The translations under genes were made by a program, and so were the position numbers. A DNA stretch of 64,000 nt, from positions 992,001 to 1,056,000 of the forward strand of contig OZ241900.1 in the NCBI GenBank assembly GCA_965203615.1, in the 5' to 3' direction. The notes under the pieces are model-generated. The model did no database searches. It saw only the letters and a list, made by a program, of their open reading frames with translations, and was not told where the DNA came from. Positions 24,216 to 32,420 of the stretch are shown piece after piece (positions within the stretch are counted from its first letter, which is position 1; the number at the start of each line of letters is the position of its first letter). The DNA comes from VXNE01 sp965203615. Lineage in GTDB: Bacteria; Pseudomonadota; Gammaproteobacteria; Pseudomonadales; Azotimanducaceae.

Positions 24216-24814
24216 AGCATCCTGGTACCGACATTTTTTCTCCGTCCGCGCTCGACCTGGCGCGACATGTCGATCTTCTCATCCTGGATGTGGACGGCGT
24301 AATGACCGACGGACAACTCTATTACGAGGACTCGACAGGTCCTGCGAACGCCGACGCTTCCCGACCGGCAGGTGTGGGGTCCGGAATGAAGGCCTTCTAC
24401 GCGCAGGATGGGGCCGCCATCAAGATGCTGCAGGCGGCGGGCATCCCGGTCGCCGTCATTACCGGTCGGAAGTCCGAGGCCACGGCGAGACGCGCATCCG
24501 AACTCGGTATCGTCCACGTCTACCAGGGCATCGAAGACAAGACGGCCGCACTTGGCGCGCTCTGCGGTGCTTCCGGCATCGAGGCGGAGCGGATGGCCCA
24601 TGCAGGAGACGACATACCCGACCTGACGCTGTTCGCCCGCGTCGGCATGCGCCTGTCCGTTCCGCGGGCGCACCCCGAAGTCGCCGCCCGCGCGGACTAT
24701 GTCACGAAGGCCGGACCCGGCGCCGGCGCCGTACGCGAAATCTGTCATCTCATCCTGGTCGCCAAGGGCCTTTGGGAATCCGCCCTGACCGCCGCAGGCG
24801 CCGCGCCGCGATGA
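24212..24814 (+). CDS. kdsC: 3-deoxy-D-manno-octulosonate 8-phosphate phosphatase KdsC
   Basis: KdsC dephosphorylates KDO-8-P to give KDO for the LPS inner core. The 200-residue HAD-family protein starts with catalytic DVDGVMTDG (26-34), then VITGRKSEAT and HAGDDIPDL for metal binding. Residues about 41-58 (STGPANADASRPAGVGSG) appear as an insertion relative to the common layout, where a short turn leads straight to KAFxxxDG. The insertion is at the tip of the beta-hairpin used in tetramer contacts. kdsD, usually upstream, is absent. Confidence 0.94.
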   Translation: MKHPGTDIFSPSALDLARHVDLLILDVDGVMTDGQLYYEDSTGPANADASRPAGVGSGMKAFYAQDGAAIKMLQAAGIPVAVITGRKSEATARRASELGIVHVYQGIEDKTAALGALCGASGIEAERMAHAGDDIPDLTLFARVGMRLSVPRAHPEVAARADYVTKAGPGAGAVREICHLILVAKGLWESALTAAGAAPR

Positions 24815-25413
24815 CCCGCCGGTTTGCCGCCGCCGCCATTGCCGCGCTGGTGCTGACCCTGGTCTACATGTACACCGGCGATCGGGCACCGCCACCACTA
24901 CCGCCGGAACTCGCGGACGAACCCGACATCTACATGGAGAGCGCCGCCATCACCAGGTTCGGCGCGGACGGAGGCATCCGCTACCGTCTCCAAGCTGAGC
25001 GAATCAGGCAGTTCGAAGCACCCGGCGTCACCTATTTCGAGAATCCGACCATGCGCCTGCACCAGGAATTCGGGCCGCCCTGGCTGGTGAGCGCCTCGCG
25101 CGGAGAGCTCCGGCAGCCATCCACACCGGACGGCGCAAGGGACGAGCACCTGCGCCTGAGCGACAGCGTCGAGCTCACGCGACGGTATGACGACGGAAGG
25201 CGATTCACGTTGGTGACGACTGCCCTCGATGTCTATCCGGCGCGCCAATTCGCCCAGACAGATCATGCTGTTATGATCGAGACTTCCGGCAGCAAGACGA
25301 CGGCCGCGGGATTCGAGGCCGACATGGAACGCGGATGGGTAAAGCTGCTATCGGGACCGGCCCAGCGGGTCCACGGCGTCATCGAGCCTGGTCAACGGAA
25401 TCGGGTTCTTTGA
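24811..25413 (+). CDS. lptC: LPS export system protein LptC
   Basis: LptC is the bitopic periplasmic link between the LptB2FG extractor and LptA. It has 200 residues: one N-terminal transmembrane helix (about 5-21) then a beta-jellyroll with IYMESAAITRFGADGGIRYR and LQAERIRQFEAPGVTYFENP. It overlaps kdsC by 4 bp (ATGA) and its stop overlaps the proposed lptA TTG start. Sequence identity in LptC is low, but gene order makes the call secure. Confidence 0.93.
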   Translation: MTRRFAAAAIAALVLTLVYMYTGDRAPPPLPPELADEPDIYMESAAITRFGADGGIRYRLQAERIRQFEAPGVTYFENPTMRLHQEFGPPWLVSASRGELRQPSTPDGARDEHLRLSDSVELTRRYDDGRRFTLVTTALDVYPARQFAQTDHAVMIETSGSKTTAAGFEADMERGWVKLLSGPAQRVHGVIEPGQRNRVL

Positions 25414-26174
25414 CGCAAGCGAGCGTTTCCAGGCGATTCATACCCTTTTGGCTGGCGCTGTTGGCGTTTGCATTCGCGGGGGACGCCCGAGGGCTGCCGG
25501 AGGACTCGGCGCAACCCATACACTTCCGCGCCGACAACGTCGAAGGCGACCTTGTCGGGGGAAGCATCGCACCCGCCGACAACGCATCCCCTGACGCGCC
25601 GACCAAGCGCGTGATCGCAACCGGATCGGTGCAGATCGACCAGGGTTCGATGCGCCTGGAAGCGGACCGGGTCGTCTTCGAAAGAGTCGGCGACCGGATC
25701 ACCCTGATCAACGCCGAGGGAGACCCCGCGCGCTACCGCCAGCAGATCGAACCGGGCGCCGACTTCGTCGAGGCCCACGCGACCAACATCCGCTACCGCC
25801 CCAAGGACGAGCAGATCGAACTGATCGGACGCGCCTGGCTTTCGCGCGCCGGCGACGAGTTTCGAGGCGAGTCGATCAAGTACGACATGCGCCAGGGCAA
25901 AGTCTCGGCCTCCGGCGAAAAAGACGGTGTCGAGATGATCCTGCAGCCGGAGAGCCTTCAGCCGGGGAGCGCGAGGGGGAACCCCTCGCATGAGAACAGC
26001 CTTCAGCCGGGGAGCGCGAGGGGGAACCCCTCGCAAGAAAAGAGCAGCGCGAGGGGGAATCCCTTGCATGAAGACAGCAGCGCAAGGGCTGTCCCCCCGC
26101 AAGAAAACAGCACCGCGAGCGCATATCCCCGTGGAAACACCAGCGCGAACCCCACTCAGGTCAATGACCCCTAG
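25410..26174 (+). CDS. lptA: Periplasmic LPS-bridge protein LptA with repeat-encoded C-terminal tail
   Basis: LptA polymerises into the periplasmic bridge that carries LPS to the outer membrane. From a TTG at 25410, overlapping the lptC stop as TTGA, it has 254 residues. The signal peptide is FIPFWLALLAFAFAGDARG; the OstA-type jellyroll runs through PIHFRADNVEGDL, TGSVQIDQGSMRLEADRVVF and GEFRG-like DEFRGESIKYDMRQGKVSAS. After about residue 180 the sequence becomes a hydrophilic tail of QPGSARGNPS(H/Q)E-type repeats encoded by module beta. Typical LptA ends near the jellyroll, so the tail is extra. Other starts are possible upstream inside lptC. Confidence 0.9.
   Translation: MTQASVSRRFIPFWLALLAFAFAGDARGLPEDSAQPIHFRADNVEGDLVGGSIAPADNASPDAPTKRVIATGSVQIDQGSMRLEADRVVFERVGDRITLINAEGDPARYRQQIEPGADFVEAHATNIRYRPKDEQIELIGRAWLSRAGDEFRGESIKYDMRQGKVSASGEKDGVEMILQPESLQPGSARGNPSHENSLQPGSARGNPSQEKSSARGNPLHEDSSARAVPPQENSTASAYPRGNTSANPTQVNDP
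25950..26171 (+). repeat. In-frame module-beta cluster encoding the LptA tail
   Basis: Perfect hairpins GCGAGGGG-GAA-CCCCTCGC lie at 25971-25989 and 26016-26034, with an imperfect copy at 26049-26067 and further degenerate copies to about 26140. Spacings are 45 and 33 nt, both whole codons. Each unit is preceded by CTTCAGCCGGGGAGC in the longer form. The module is translated as repeated SLQPGSARGNPSxE and SSARGNPLHE segments. Confidence 0.92.
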
Positions 26175-26176
26175 CC

Positions 26177-26938
26177 GTGCCCACTGCTCCCCCCGGACAA
26201 GACTCGACGCCCAGTTCCCAACTCTCGGCGACCAACCTGACCAAACGCTATCGCGGCCGCAATGTCGTCGAGGGGCTGGACCTTTCCTTGTCCAGCGGAG
26301 AAATAGTAGGGCTGCTCGGACCGAACGGCGCCGGCAAGACCACCTGCTTCTACATGATCGTCGGACTGGTACGGATGGATGCCGGCTCGATCGTTCTCGA
26401 CGGCACGGACCTGAGCCGCGCCCCGATGCATGTGCGGGCGCGCGCCGGAATCGGCTACCTGCCCCAGGAAGCGAGCGTGTTCCGCAAGCTGTCCGTGACG
26501 GACAACCTGAGGGCCGTCGCCGAACTGCGCCAGGACCTGGACCGGCAATCAAGGCGCAAGCTCGTGGATCGCCTGTTGAACGAGTTTCGCCTGACGGATG
26601 TCCAAACCTCCATGGGCGAACAACTGTCGGGAGGAGAGCGGCGCCGCGTCGAGATCGCCCGGGCGCTCGCGACCGAGCCCACGTTCATGCTGCTCGACGA
26701 ACCCTTCTCGGGCGTCGATCCCATCTCCGTATCCAACATCAAGGATGAGATCCGCGGCCTCGCGCAACGACGGATCGGCATTCTCATCACCGATCACAAC
26801 GTCAGGGAAACCCTCGACATCTGCGACCGCGCCTATATCGTCAACGACGGACACGTCATTGCGGCGGGGGACGCCGACGCCATACTATCCGACGAAACCG
26901 TGAGAAGCGTCTACCTTGGAGAGCGGTTCGAGTTGTAA
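26177..26938 (+). CDS. lptB: LPS export ABC ATPase LptB
   Basis: LptB powers extraction of LPS from the inner membrane with LptFG. The GTG start at 26177 yields 253 residues. Motifs are Walker A GLLGPNGAGKTTCFYM, the Q-loop GYLPQEASVF, signature LSGGERRRVEIARALA, Walker B FMLLDEPFSGVDP and switch His in LITDHNVRETL. The PFSGVDP variant of the D-loop and the C-terminal YLGERFEL are LptB traits. It starts two bases after the lptA stop. Confidence 0.97.
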   Translation: MPTAPPGQDSTPSSQLSATNLTKRYRGRNVVEGLDLSLSSGEIVGLLGPNGAGKTTCFYMIVGLVRMDAGSIVLDGTDLSRAPMHVRARAGIGYLPQEASVFRKLSVTDNLRAVAELRQDLDRQSRRKLVDRLLNEFRLTDVQTSMGEQLSGGERRRVEIARALATEPTFMLLDEPFSGVDPISVSNIKDEIRGLAQRRIGILITDHNVRETLDICDRAYIVNDGHVIAAGDADAILSDETVRSVYLGERFEL

Positions 26939-26955
26939 ATGCCGCACACCGCCGA

Positions 26956-28431
26956 ATGAAACAATCCCTGTCGCTCAGATTCGGCCAACAGATGACGATG
27001 ACGCCGCAGTTGCAGCAGGCGATACGCCTGATGCAACTCTCGGCGATGGAGTTGAACCTCGAGATACGCGAAGCTATCGAAACAAATCCGATGCTCGAAC
27101 TCGCGGAGGATGAAGACACCGTCGACGTCGCGGCGGAGGACCTCGGCAGCGATCCCGAGTGGGAACGCCGTGAAGACCCGCCGTCGCCGCCAGACGACGA
27201 AGGAGATGGCTTCGTCGAGGATGTGGGGATTCCCGAGGAACTTCCGGTCGATACGAGTTGGGACGACGTGTACCAGGCGTCGGCGCCGGCCGGACCGCCC
27301 CTGCGCGACGCCATGGAGTTCGACAACGCCGCCACCGAGTCCCTTACCGACCACCTTCTGTGGCAACTGAATCTCGCGCCGATCGCAGCCCGCGAAAAAC
27401 TCGTCGCGGCAGCCATCGTCGAGGCCATCGACGCCGATGGGATGCTGCAGGCGGATCTCGAGGACATCGCCGAGTCCCTGGCCGGCGCATTCGATCCGCC
27501 AGGCATTTCCACTGCGGAAGTGGAGGCCGCACTGGCGCGCGTGCAGCAGTTCGAACCGGTGGGCGTCGGCGCACGGGACCTGCGCGAGTGTCTTCTCCTG
27601 CAACTCGACCAGTTGCCGCCGGACACCACCTCCAGGGACGACGCCATCTTCCTGGTTTCAGAGCATTTCGAGCGACTCGCGGGCAGCGACTTCAACGCGC
27701 TCGCGCGCGCATCCAGACTCGACGCCGAAGCGCTGCGGCGGGCCATCGACCTGGTCCGTTCATTGAACCCGCGTCCCGGAGCGGCAGTCGGCGACTTCGA
27801 CACCGAATACATCGAACCCGATGTTTTCGTCAGCAAGGACAACGGGCGCTGGCTGGTGGAACTGAACGGCGATTCCATGCCGAGATTGCGCATCAACGAC
27901 GTCTATGCCGGTCTCGTGCGACGCGGAGACACCAGCGCCGACAACACGTTCCTGCGCAACAACCTGCAGGACGCCCGCTGGTTTTTGAAGAGCCTCAGAA
28001 ACCGCAACGAAACCCTGCTCAAGGTCGCAACAGAAATCGTCGAGCGCCAGAGAGGATTCCTGGACCACGGGGAAGAGGCGATGCGGCCCCTCGTCCTGGC
28101 CGATATCGCGAACGCCGTGGGCATGCACGAATCCACGATTTCGCGGGTGACGACCCGCAAGTACATGCGCACGCCGCGCGGGATATTCGAGTTGAAGTAC
28201 TTCTTCTCGAGCCACGTCGCCACGGCGACGGGTGGAGAAGTATCAAGCACGGCGATCCGGGCGTTGATCAGGAAGGTCGTCGCGGACGAGAGTCCGAATC
28301 GGCCATTGAGCGACAGCCGGATCGCGTCCATTCTGGCGGAGCGCAACATTGACGTGGCTCGCCGAACCGTCGCAAAGTACCGGGAGTCCATGGCGATACC
28401 GTCCTCCAACGCCCGAAAGAGACTGGTTTGA
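26956..28431 (+). CDS. rpoN: RNA polymerase sigma-54 factor
   Basis: Sigma-54 directs polymerase to -24/-12 promoters that need an enhancer-binding ATPase. The 491-residue protein has region I (MKQSLSLRFGQQMTMTPQLQ, then AIRLMQLSAMEL), an acidic region II (about 50-95), the core-binding domain, an HTH (ANAVGMHESTISRVTTRKYM) and the RpoN box ARRTVAKYRES near 466-476. It is followed by hpf-ptsN-npr, the conserved nitrogen-PTS context. Confidence 0.97.
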   Translation: MKQSLSLRFGQQMTMTPQLQQAIRLMQLSAMELNLEIREAIETNPMLELAEDEDTVDVAAEDLGSDPEWERREDPPSPPDDEGDGFVEDVGIPEELPVDTSWDDVYQASAPAGPPLRDAMEFDNAATESLTDHLLWQLNLAPIAAREKLVAAAIVEAIDADGMLQADLEDIAESLAGAFDPPGISTAEVEAALARVQQFEPVGVGARDLRECLLLQLDQLPPDTTSRDDAIFLVSEHFERLAGSDFNALARASRLDAEALRRAIDLVRSLNPRPGAAVGDFDTEYIEPDVFVSKDNGRWLVELNGDSMPRLRINDVYAGLVRRGDTSADNTFLRNNLQDARWFLKSLRNRNETLLKVATEIVERQRGFLDHGEEAMRPLVLADIANAVGMHESTISRVTTRKYMRTPRGIFELKYFFSSHVATATGGEVSSTAIRALIRKVVADESPNRPLSDSRIASILAERNIDVARRTVAKYRESMAIPSSNARKRLV

Positions 28432-28523
28432 TCGCCTTGACCACCCTGCTTCATACCCGTGACCCGCCCCAATTCATCCCGACATGCCCATTGCGCTCAA
28501 CCATCAGCCACTAGGGAGTCTTC

Positions 28524-28826
28524 ATGCAACTGAACATTTCCGGACATCACCTCGAAGTCACCGATCCCATTCGGGCGTACGTCGTCAACAAGATCGGACG
28601 CCTGGAACGCCACTACGACCACATCACCAATGTCCGCGTGGTGCTGTCCGTCGACAAGCTGGTACAACGGGCGGAAGCGACGGTTCACGCCCAGGGAACC
28701 GATCTCTTCGCCAGCGCGGACGACGCGGACCTCTACGCCGCCATCGATGCGTTGTCGAGCAAGCTCGACCGCCAGGTGCTGAAGCACAAGGAGAAAATGG
28801 CGAACCACCGCACCAAGGCGGGGTGA
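28524..28826 (+). CDS. hpf: Ribosome hibernation promoting factor
   Basis: HPF binds the 30S decoding region and promotes 100S dimer formation in stationary phase. The 100-residue protein is the short type: MQLNISGHHLEVTDPIRAYV, LERHYDHITNVRVVLSVDKL and DLYAAIDALSSKLDRQVLKH. GGGAG lies upstream of the ATG. There is a 92-bp gap from rpoN (28432-28523) with nothing notable. Confidence 0.94.
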   Translation: MQLNISGHHLEVTDPIRAYVVNKIGRLERHYDHITNVRVVLSVDKLVQRAEATVHAQGTDLFASADDADLYAAIDALSSKLDRQVLKHKEKMANHRTKAG

Positions 28827-28857
28827 ATCCCGCTTTCATGCCTTGGGACAGGACGCA

Positions 28858-29328
28858 ATGATCGACCTTCGCGGAGTTCTCCATCCCGACTGCACTCGCA
28901 CCGACGTGCGCGCCGTATCCAGGAAGTCAGCGCTTGAACAGGCAGCGCAGCTCATCGCGGAGCACGATCCCGACCTGGATGCCAGGCGGCTGCTGCGCGA
29001 GTTGCTGGCGCGCGAACGCCTGGGCAGCACGGGGCTTGGCGGCGGCATCGCGGTTCCCCATTGCCGAATGCAATGCGAACGGCCCCTCGCCGCCTTCATG
29101 CGCCTGGCTCAGCCCATCGACTTCGACGCACCCGACGACCGCCGCGTCGACCTGATGTTCACCCTGGTCGTGCCTCGCGACGCCGCCCAGGTCCATCTCG
29201 ACCTCCTCGGCGCGCTGGTGACGCTGCTGAACGAACCGGACAACCCGATGCGCCTGCGCCGTGCCGAGGATGATCGCGCGCTGTTCCGGGAAGTGATGGC
29301 CATGGTCGATGGCGCGGCTGCGGCGTGA
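28858..29328 (+). CDS. ptsN: PTS IIA-like nitrogen regulatory protein PtsN
   Basis: PtsN (EIIA-Ntr) is the terminal phosphoacceptor of the nitrogen PTS, controlling potassium and nitrogen responses. With the ATG at 28858, preceded by AGGA, it has 156 residues. The phosphorylated His is H68 in GLGGGIAVPHCR; other EIIA-fructose/mannitol fold segments are RELLARERLGSTG and HLDLLGALVTLLNEP. rapZ, which separates ptsN from npr in E. coli, is absent. Confidence 0.93.
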   Translation: MIDLRGVLHPDCTRTDVRAVSRKSALEQAAQLIAEHDPDLDARRLLRELLARERLGSTGLGGGIAVPHCRMQCERPLAAFMRLAQPIDFDAPDDRRVDLMFTLVVPRDAAQVHLDLLGALVTLLNEPDNPMRLRRAEDDRALFREVMAMVDGAAAA

Positions 29329-29357
29329 ACTGACTAGCTGGTGCTTCGAGACTCCTC

Positions 29358-29627
29358 GTGACCGATGGTCAAGTCGTCATCGTCAATGCCCTCGGGCTTC
29401 ATGCCCGAGCCGCAGCGAAGCTCGTCAACCTCGCGAAGACATTCACCTGCAGCATCGAACTCTGCGCGGAAGACAAGAGCGTCGATGCCAAGAGCATCAT
29501 GAAGGTGATGATGCTTGCCGCCGGCCAGGGCACAGTCCTGAACCTGCGAACCAGCGGCGACGAGGAGGAAGATGCGTTCGAGGCGATTTCGGCCCTGATC
29601 GCGGACCGCTTCGGCGAAGAGCAGTAG
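29358..29627 (+). CDS. ptsO: HPr-family phosphocarrier NPr
   Basis: NPr passes phosphate from EI-Ntr to PtsN. The GTG start at 29358 gives 89 residues. The phosphorylatable His15 is in ALGLHARAAAKLV, and the helix-2 region reads SVDAKSIMKVMMLAAGQG. The regulatory Ser46 of HPr proteins is represented within DAKSIM. The gene ends 3 bp from the convergent pmbA stop. Confidence 0.93.
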   Translation: MTDGQVVIVNALGLHARAAAKLVNLAKTFTCSIELCAEDKSVDAKSIMKVMMLAAGQGTVLNLRTSGDEEEDAFEAISALIADRFGEEQ

Positions 29628-29630
29628 CAC

Positions 29631-30968
29631 TCAACTCGCGACGGTCATGGACCCGACCAGGATCGATCCGGTGTGGATGTTGCCGCGGCGATCGATGTCG
29701 TCGCCGGCGGCGACGATACCGTGGAACATGTCGTTGAGCGTCGACGCGATGGTCACTTTCTCCACCGGATACGCCGGCTCGCCGTCCTCGATCCAGATGC
29801 CCGCCGCAGCGCGCGAATAGTGCCCTGAGACGATATCCACGCCCTGGCCCATCAGTTCGGTAACCACCAGGCCGGTCCCCATCTCCCGCATCAGCACCTC
29901 GGGGGACACGGTATCCGTCTCCAGTGCGAGGTTGAAGACGCCCCCCGCGTTGCCGGTGGTCGTGAGTCCCAGGCGCCGTGCCGAGTATGAACCGAGGATG
30001 TAGTTTTCCAGGCGCCCGGCCCGCACGAACGCCTTGCTGTCGGTGGCGACGCCATCGCCATCGAAACCGGCGCTGCCCAGGGCCTTGGACAGGTGCGGGT
30101 ATTCCGCAAGGGTGACGGCCTTCGCCGCGACCTGTTTGCCGAGTGAGTCCGTCAGGTACGAGGCGCGACGGTACAGGGCAGCACCGCTGATCGCGCCGAG
30201 GAGGTGTCCGATCAGCCCCGCCGCCATGCGCGGATTGAACAGCACCGGCCAGTTGCCGGTCTTGATGGGCCTGGTGCCCAGTCGGGCCACGGCTCTCCTC
30301 GCGGCCTCCCTGCCGACACCCACATGGTCCTCAAGGTCCGCCGGGTCACGGGTGACGCTGAACCAGTGATCCCTCTCCATTCCCGAGTCTTCGCCGGCGA
30401 CCACCGCGCAGTGGACGCCATGCCGCGTCCCCGTCACGGCGCCCACGAAGCCGTGGCTGTTGCCGTATACGCGGCACGAACGCTGCGTCGAGACCTCCGC
30501 GCCCTCGGAATTGACTATGCGCCGGTCGTAGTCCAGGGCGGCGGCTTCGGTTTCCAGCGCCAGGTCCCGAAGTGCGTCCGCATCCGCGGACCAGGGATGA
30601 TGCAGATCCAGGTCGGGGATATGCCGCGCCATTCTCTCGGGGTCGGCGAGACCATTGCAGTCGTCCTCTTCGGTGTAACGTGCGATGCCGAGTGCCGCCC
30701 GCACCGTCTCGCGCACCGCGTCGGGCCTGCTGTCCGAAGTCGTGGCGGTGCCCTTGCGGGCGCCCACGTAGACCGTGATGCCGAAACCGCGATCCTGGCT
30801 GAACTCGATGGTCTCGATGTCGCGCTGGCGCACCAGGACGGTCAGTCCCTCGTCGTCGCCGACCGAAACCTCTGCAGCCGTGGCCCCCTGCCCTCGCGCT
30901 TCGTCGAGGATGTCGCCGACCAGGTCCTTGAGATCGGATTCAAGATCGCCGACGTCCACGGAGGCCAT
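29631..30968 (-). CDS. pmbA: Metalloprotease accessory subunit PmbA (TldE)
   Basis: TldE partners with TldD in a heterodimeric zinc protease that trims peptide antibiotics and antitoxins. The 445-residue protein has the U62 family layout: AAEVSVGDDEGLTVLVRQRD, a GITVYVGARKGTATTSD strand, LFNPRMAAGLIGHLLGAISG, and a C-domain ending RGNIHTGSILVGSMTVAS. No HExxxH is present, as expected for the non-catalytic half. It follows tldD by 3 bp; in E. coli the two genes are far apart. Confidence 0.95.
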   Translation of the reverse strand: MASVDVGDLESDLKDLVGDILDEARGQGATAAEVSVGDDEGLTVLVRQRDIETIEFSQDRGFGITVYVGARKGTATTSDSRPDAVRETVRAALGIARYTEEDDCNGLADPERMARHIPDLDLHHPWSADADALRDLALETEAAALDYDRRIVNSEGAEVSTQRSCRVYGNSHGFVGAVTGTRHGVHCAVVAGEDSGMERDHWFSVTRDPADLEDHVGVGREAARRAVARLGTRPIKTGNWPVLFNPRMAAGLIGHLLGAISGAALYRRASYLTDSLGKQVAAKAVTLAEYPHLSKALGSAGFDGDGVATDSKAFVRAGRLENYILGSYSARRLGLTTTGNAGGVFNLALETDTVSPEVLMREMGTGLVVTELMGQGVDIVSGHYSRAAAGIWIEDGEPAYPVEKVTIASTLNDMFHGIVAAGDDIDRRGNIHTGSILVGSMTVAS

Positions 30969-30971
30969 GAC

Positions 30972-32420
30972 TCAGGCGGTGCCGCCGACGGTAATCTCGT
31001 CGATCTTGACCGTCGGTTGCCCGACGCCGACGGGCACGGTCTGTCCCTCCTTTCCACAGGTGCCGATCCCCTGGTCGAGGGCCAGGTCGTTTCCGACCAT
31101 CGACACGCGGGTCATCACTTCCGGGCCGCTGCCGACGAGGCTCATTCCCCTGATCGGGGCCGCGATCCTGCCGTTTTCGATCCGGTATGCCTCCGTGGCG
31201 GAGAACACGAATCGTCCCGACGTGATGTCCACCTGTCCGCCGCCGAAGCTGACGGCATACACGCCGTCATCGACACTGGCGATGATCTCCTCCGGATCGG
31301 ACTCTCCCGCCAGCAACAGCGTATTCGTCATTCGGGGCATGGGCAGGCAAGCGTAGGATTCCCTGCGGCCGTTGCCGGTGGGCGTCATCTGCATCAGGCG
31401 CGCGTTGAGCTTGTCCTGCATGTATCCCCTGAGTACGCCGTTCTCGATGAGCACGGTGCGCTGGCCCGCCGTGCCTTCATCGTCGAGGGATAGCGAGCCA
31501 CGCCTGTCCTTCATCGTCGCGTCGTCGACTACCGTGCACAGGTCCGACGCCACTTTCTCGCCCACCCGCCCCGCATAGGCGGAAGTTCCCTTGCGGTTGA
31601 AATCCCCCTCCAGGCCATGTCCGACGGCCTCATGCAGCAGCACCCCGGCCCACCCCGGCGCGAGGACCACCGGCATCGAACCTGCGGGTGCGTCCACGGC
31701 ATCGAGATTCACGAGCGCCTGCCGCACGGCTTCGCGCGCATAGTTCCGCGCTTCCTCATCGGCGTCGTCGGACAGGATCCAGGAGAAGTCGTGACGCCCC
31801 CCGCCACCCGCGAAACCGCGTTCCCGGCGGCCGTCCCTCTCGACGATCACGGAAACGTCGAAGCGCACCAGGGGGCGCACGTCGCCAGCGAAGGTGCCGT
31901 CGCTCCCGACCACCAGGTTTGTCTCAAAGCTCGCCGCGAGACGCGCCGTCACCTGCGTAACGAGCGGGTCCAGCCCGCGCGCGAATGCATCGGTGCGCCG
32001 CAGGAGCGCCACCTTGTCTCGCTCCGGGAACGACGCGAGGGGATCGATGTCCGCATAGCGCGGCGCAACGTCGCGTCTCCGGTAGGCCTGGATCGCGCCG
32101 TCACCTCCGGAACGGGCGATCGTGCGCGCCGCATCCGCAGCCTTGCCCAGCGCGGGCAGGACGATGTCGTCAGCGTAGGCGAATCCGGTCTTCTCGCCGC
32201 TGACGGCACGCACGCCCACCCCCCGATCGACGCTGAAGGCGCCGTCCTTGACGATGCCGTCCTCCAGGGTCCAGGACTCCAGGCGCCTCTGCTGGAAGAA
32301 CAGTTCGCCCGCGTCCACCTGTCGGTGCATAAGCCGCCCGATAAGCCGCGACACGTCCTGCTCACCGATTCCGTCCGCCTCCCACAAGTTCCGCCTGGCG
32401 GTCTCAATAAGTTGCGTCAC
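30972..32420 (-). CDS. tldD: Metalloprotease TldD
   Basis: TldD is the zinc-bearing catalytic subunit of the TldD/TldE protease. The 482-residue protein shows the family zinc motif HEAVGH (263-268) in LLHEAVGHGLEGDFNRKGTS, with GGGQVDITSGRFVFSATEAY in the C-domain. Its start overlaps the yhdP stop by 4 bp, so the yhdP-tldD-pmbA run is probably one transcript. Confidence 0.96.
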   Translation of the reverse strand: MTQLIETARRNLWEADGIGEQDVSRLIGRLMHRQVDAGELFFQQRRLESWTLEDGIVKDGAFSVDRGVGVRAVSGEKTGFAYADDIVLPALGKAADAARTIARSGGDGAIQAYRRRDVAPRYADIDPLASFPERDKVALLRRTDAFARGLDPLVTQVTARLAASFETNLVVGSDGTFAGDVRPLVRFDVSVIVERDGRRERGFAGGGGRHDFSWILSDDADEEARNYAREAVRQALVNLDAVDAPAGSMPVVLAPGWAGVLLHEAVGHGLEGDFNRKGTSAYAGRVGEKVASDLCTVVDDATMKDRRGSLSLDDEGTAGQRTVLIENGVLRGYMQDKLNARLMQMTPTGNGRRESYACLPMPRMTNTLLLAGESDPEEIIASVDDGVYAVSFGGGQVDITSGRFVFSATEAYRIENGRIAAPIRGMSLVGSGPEVMTRVSMVGNDLALDQGIGTCGKEGQTVPVGVGQPTVKIDEITVGGTA

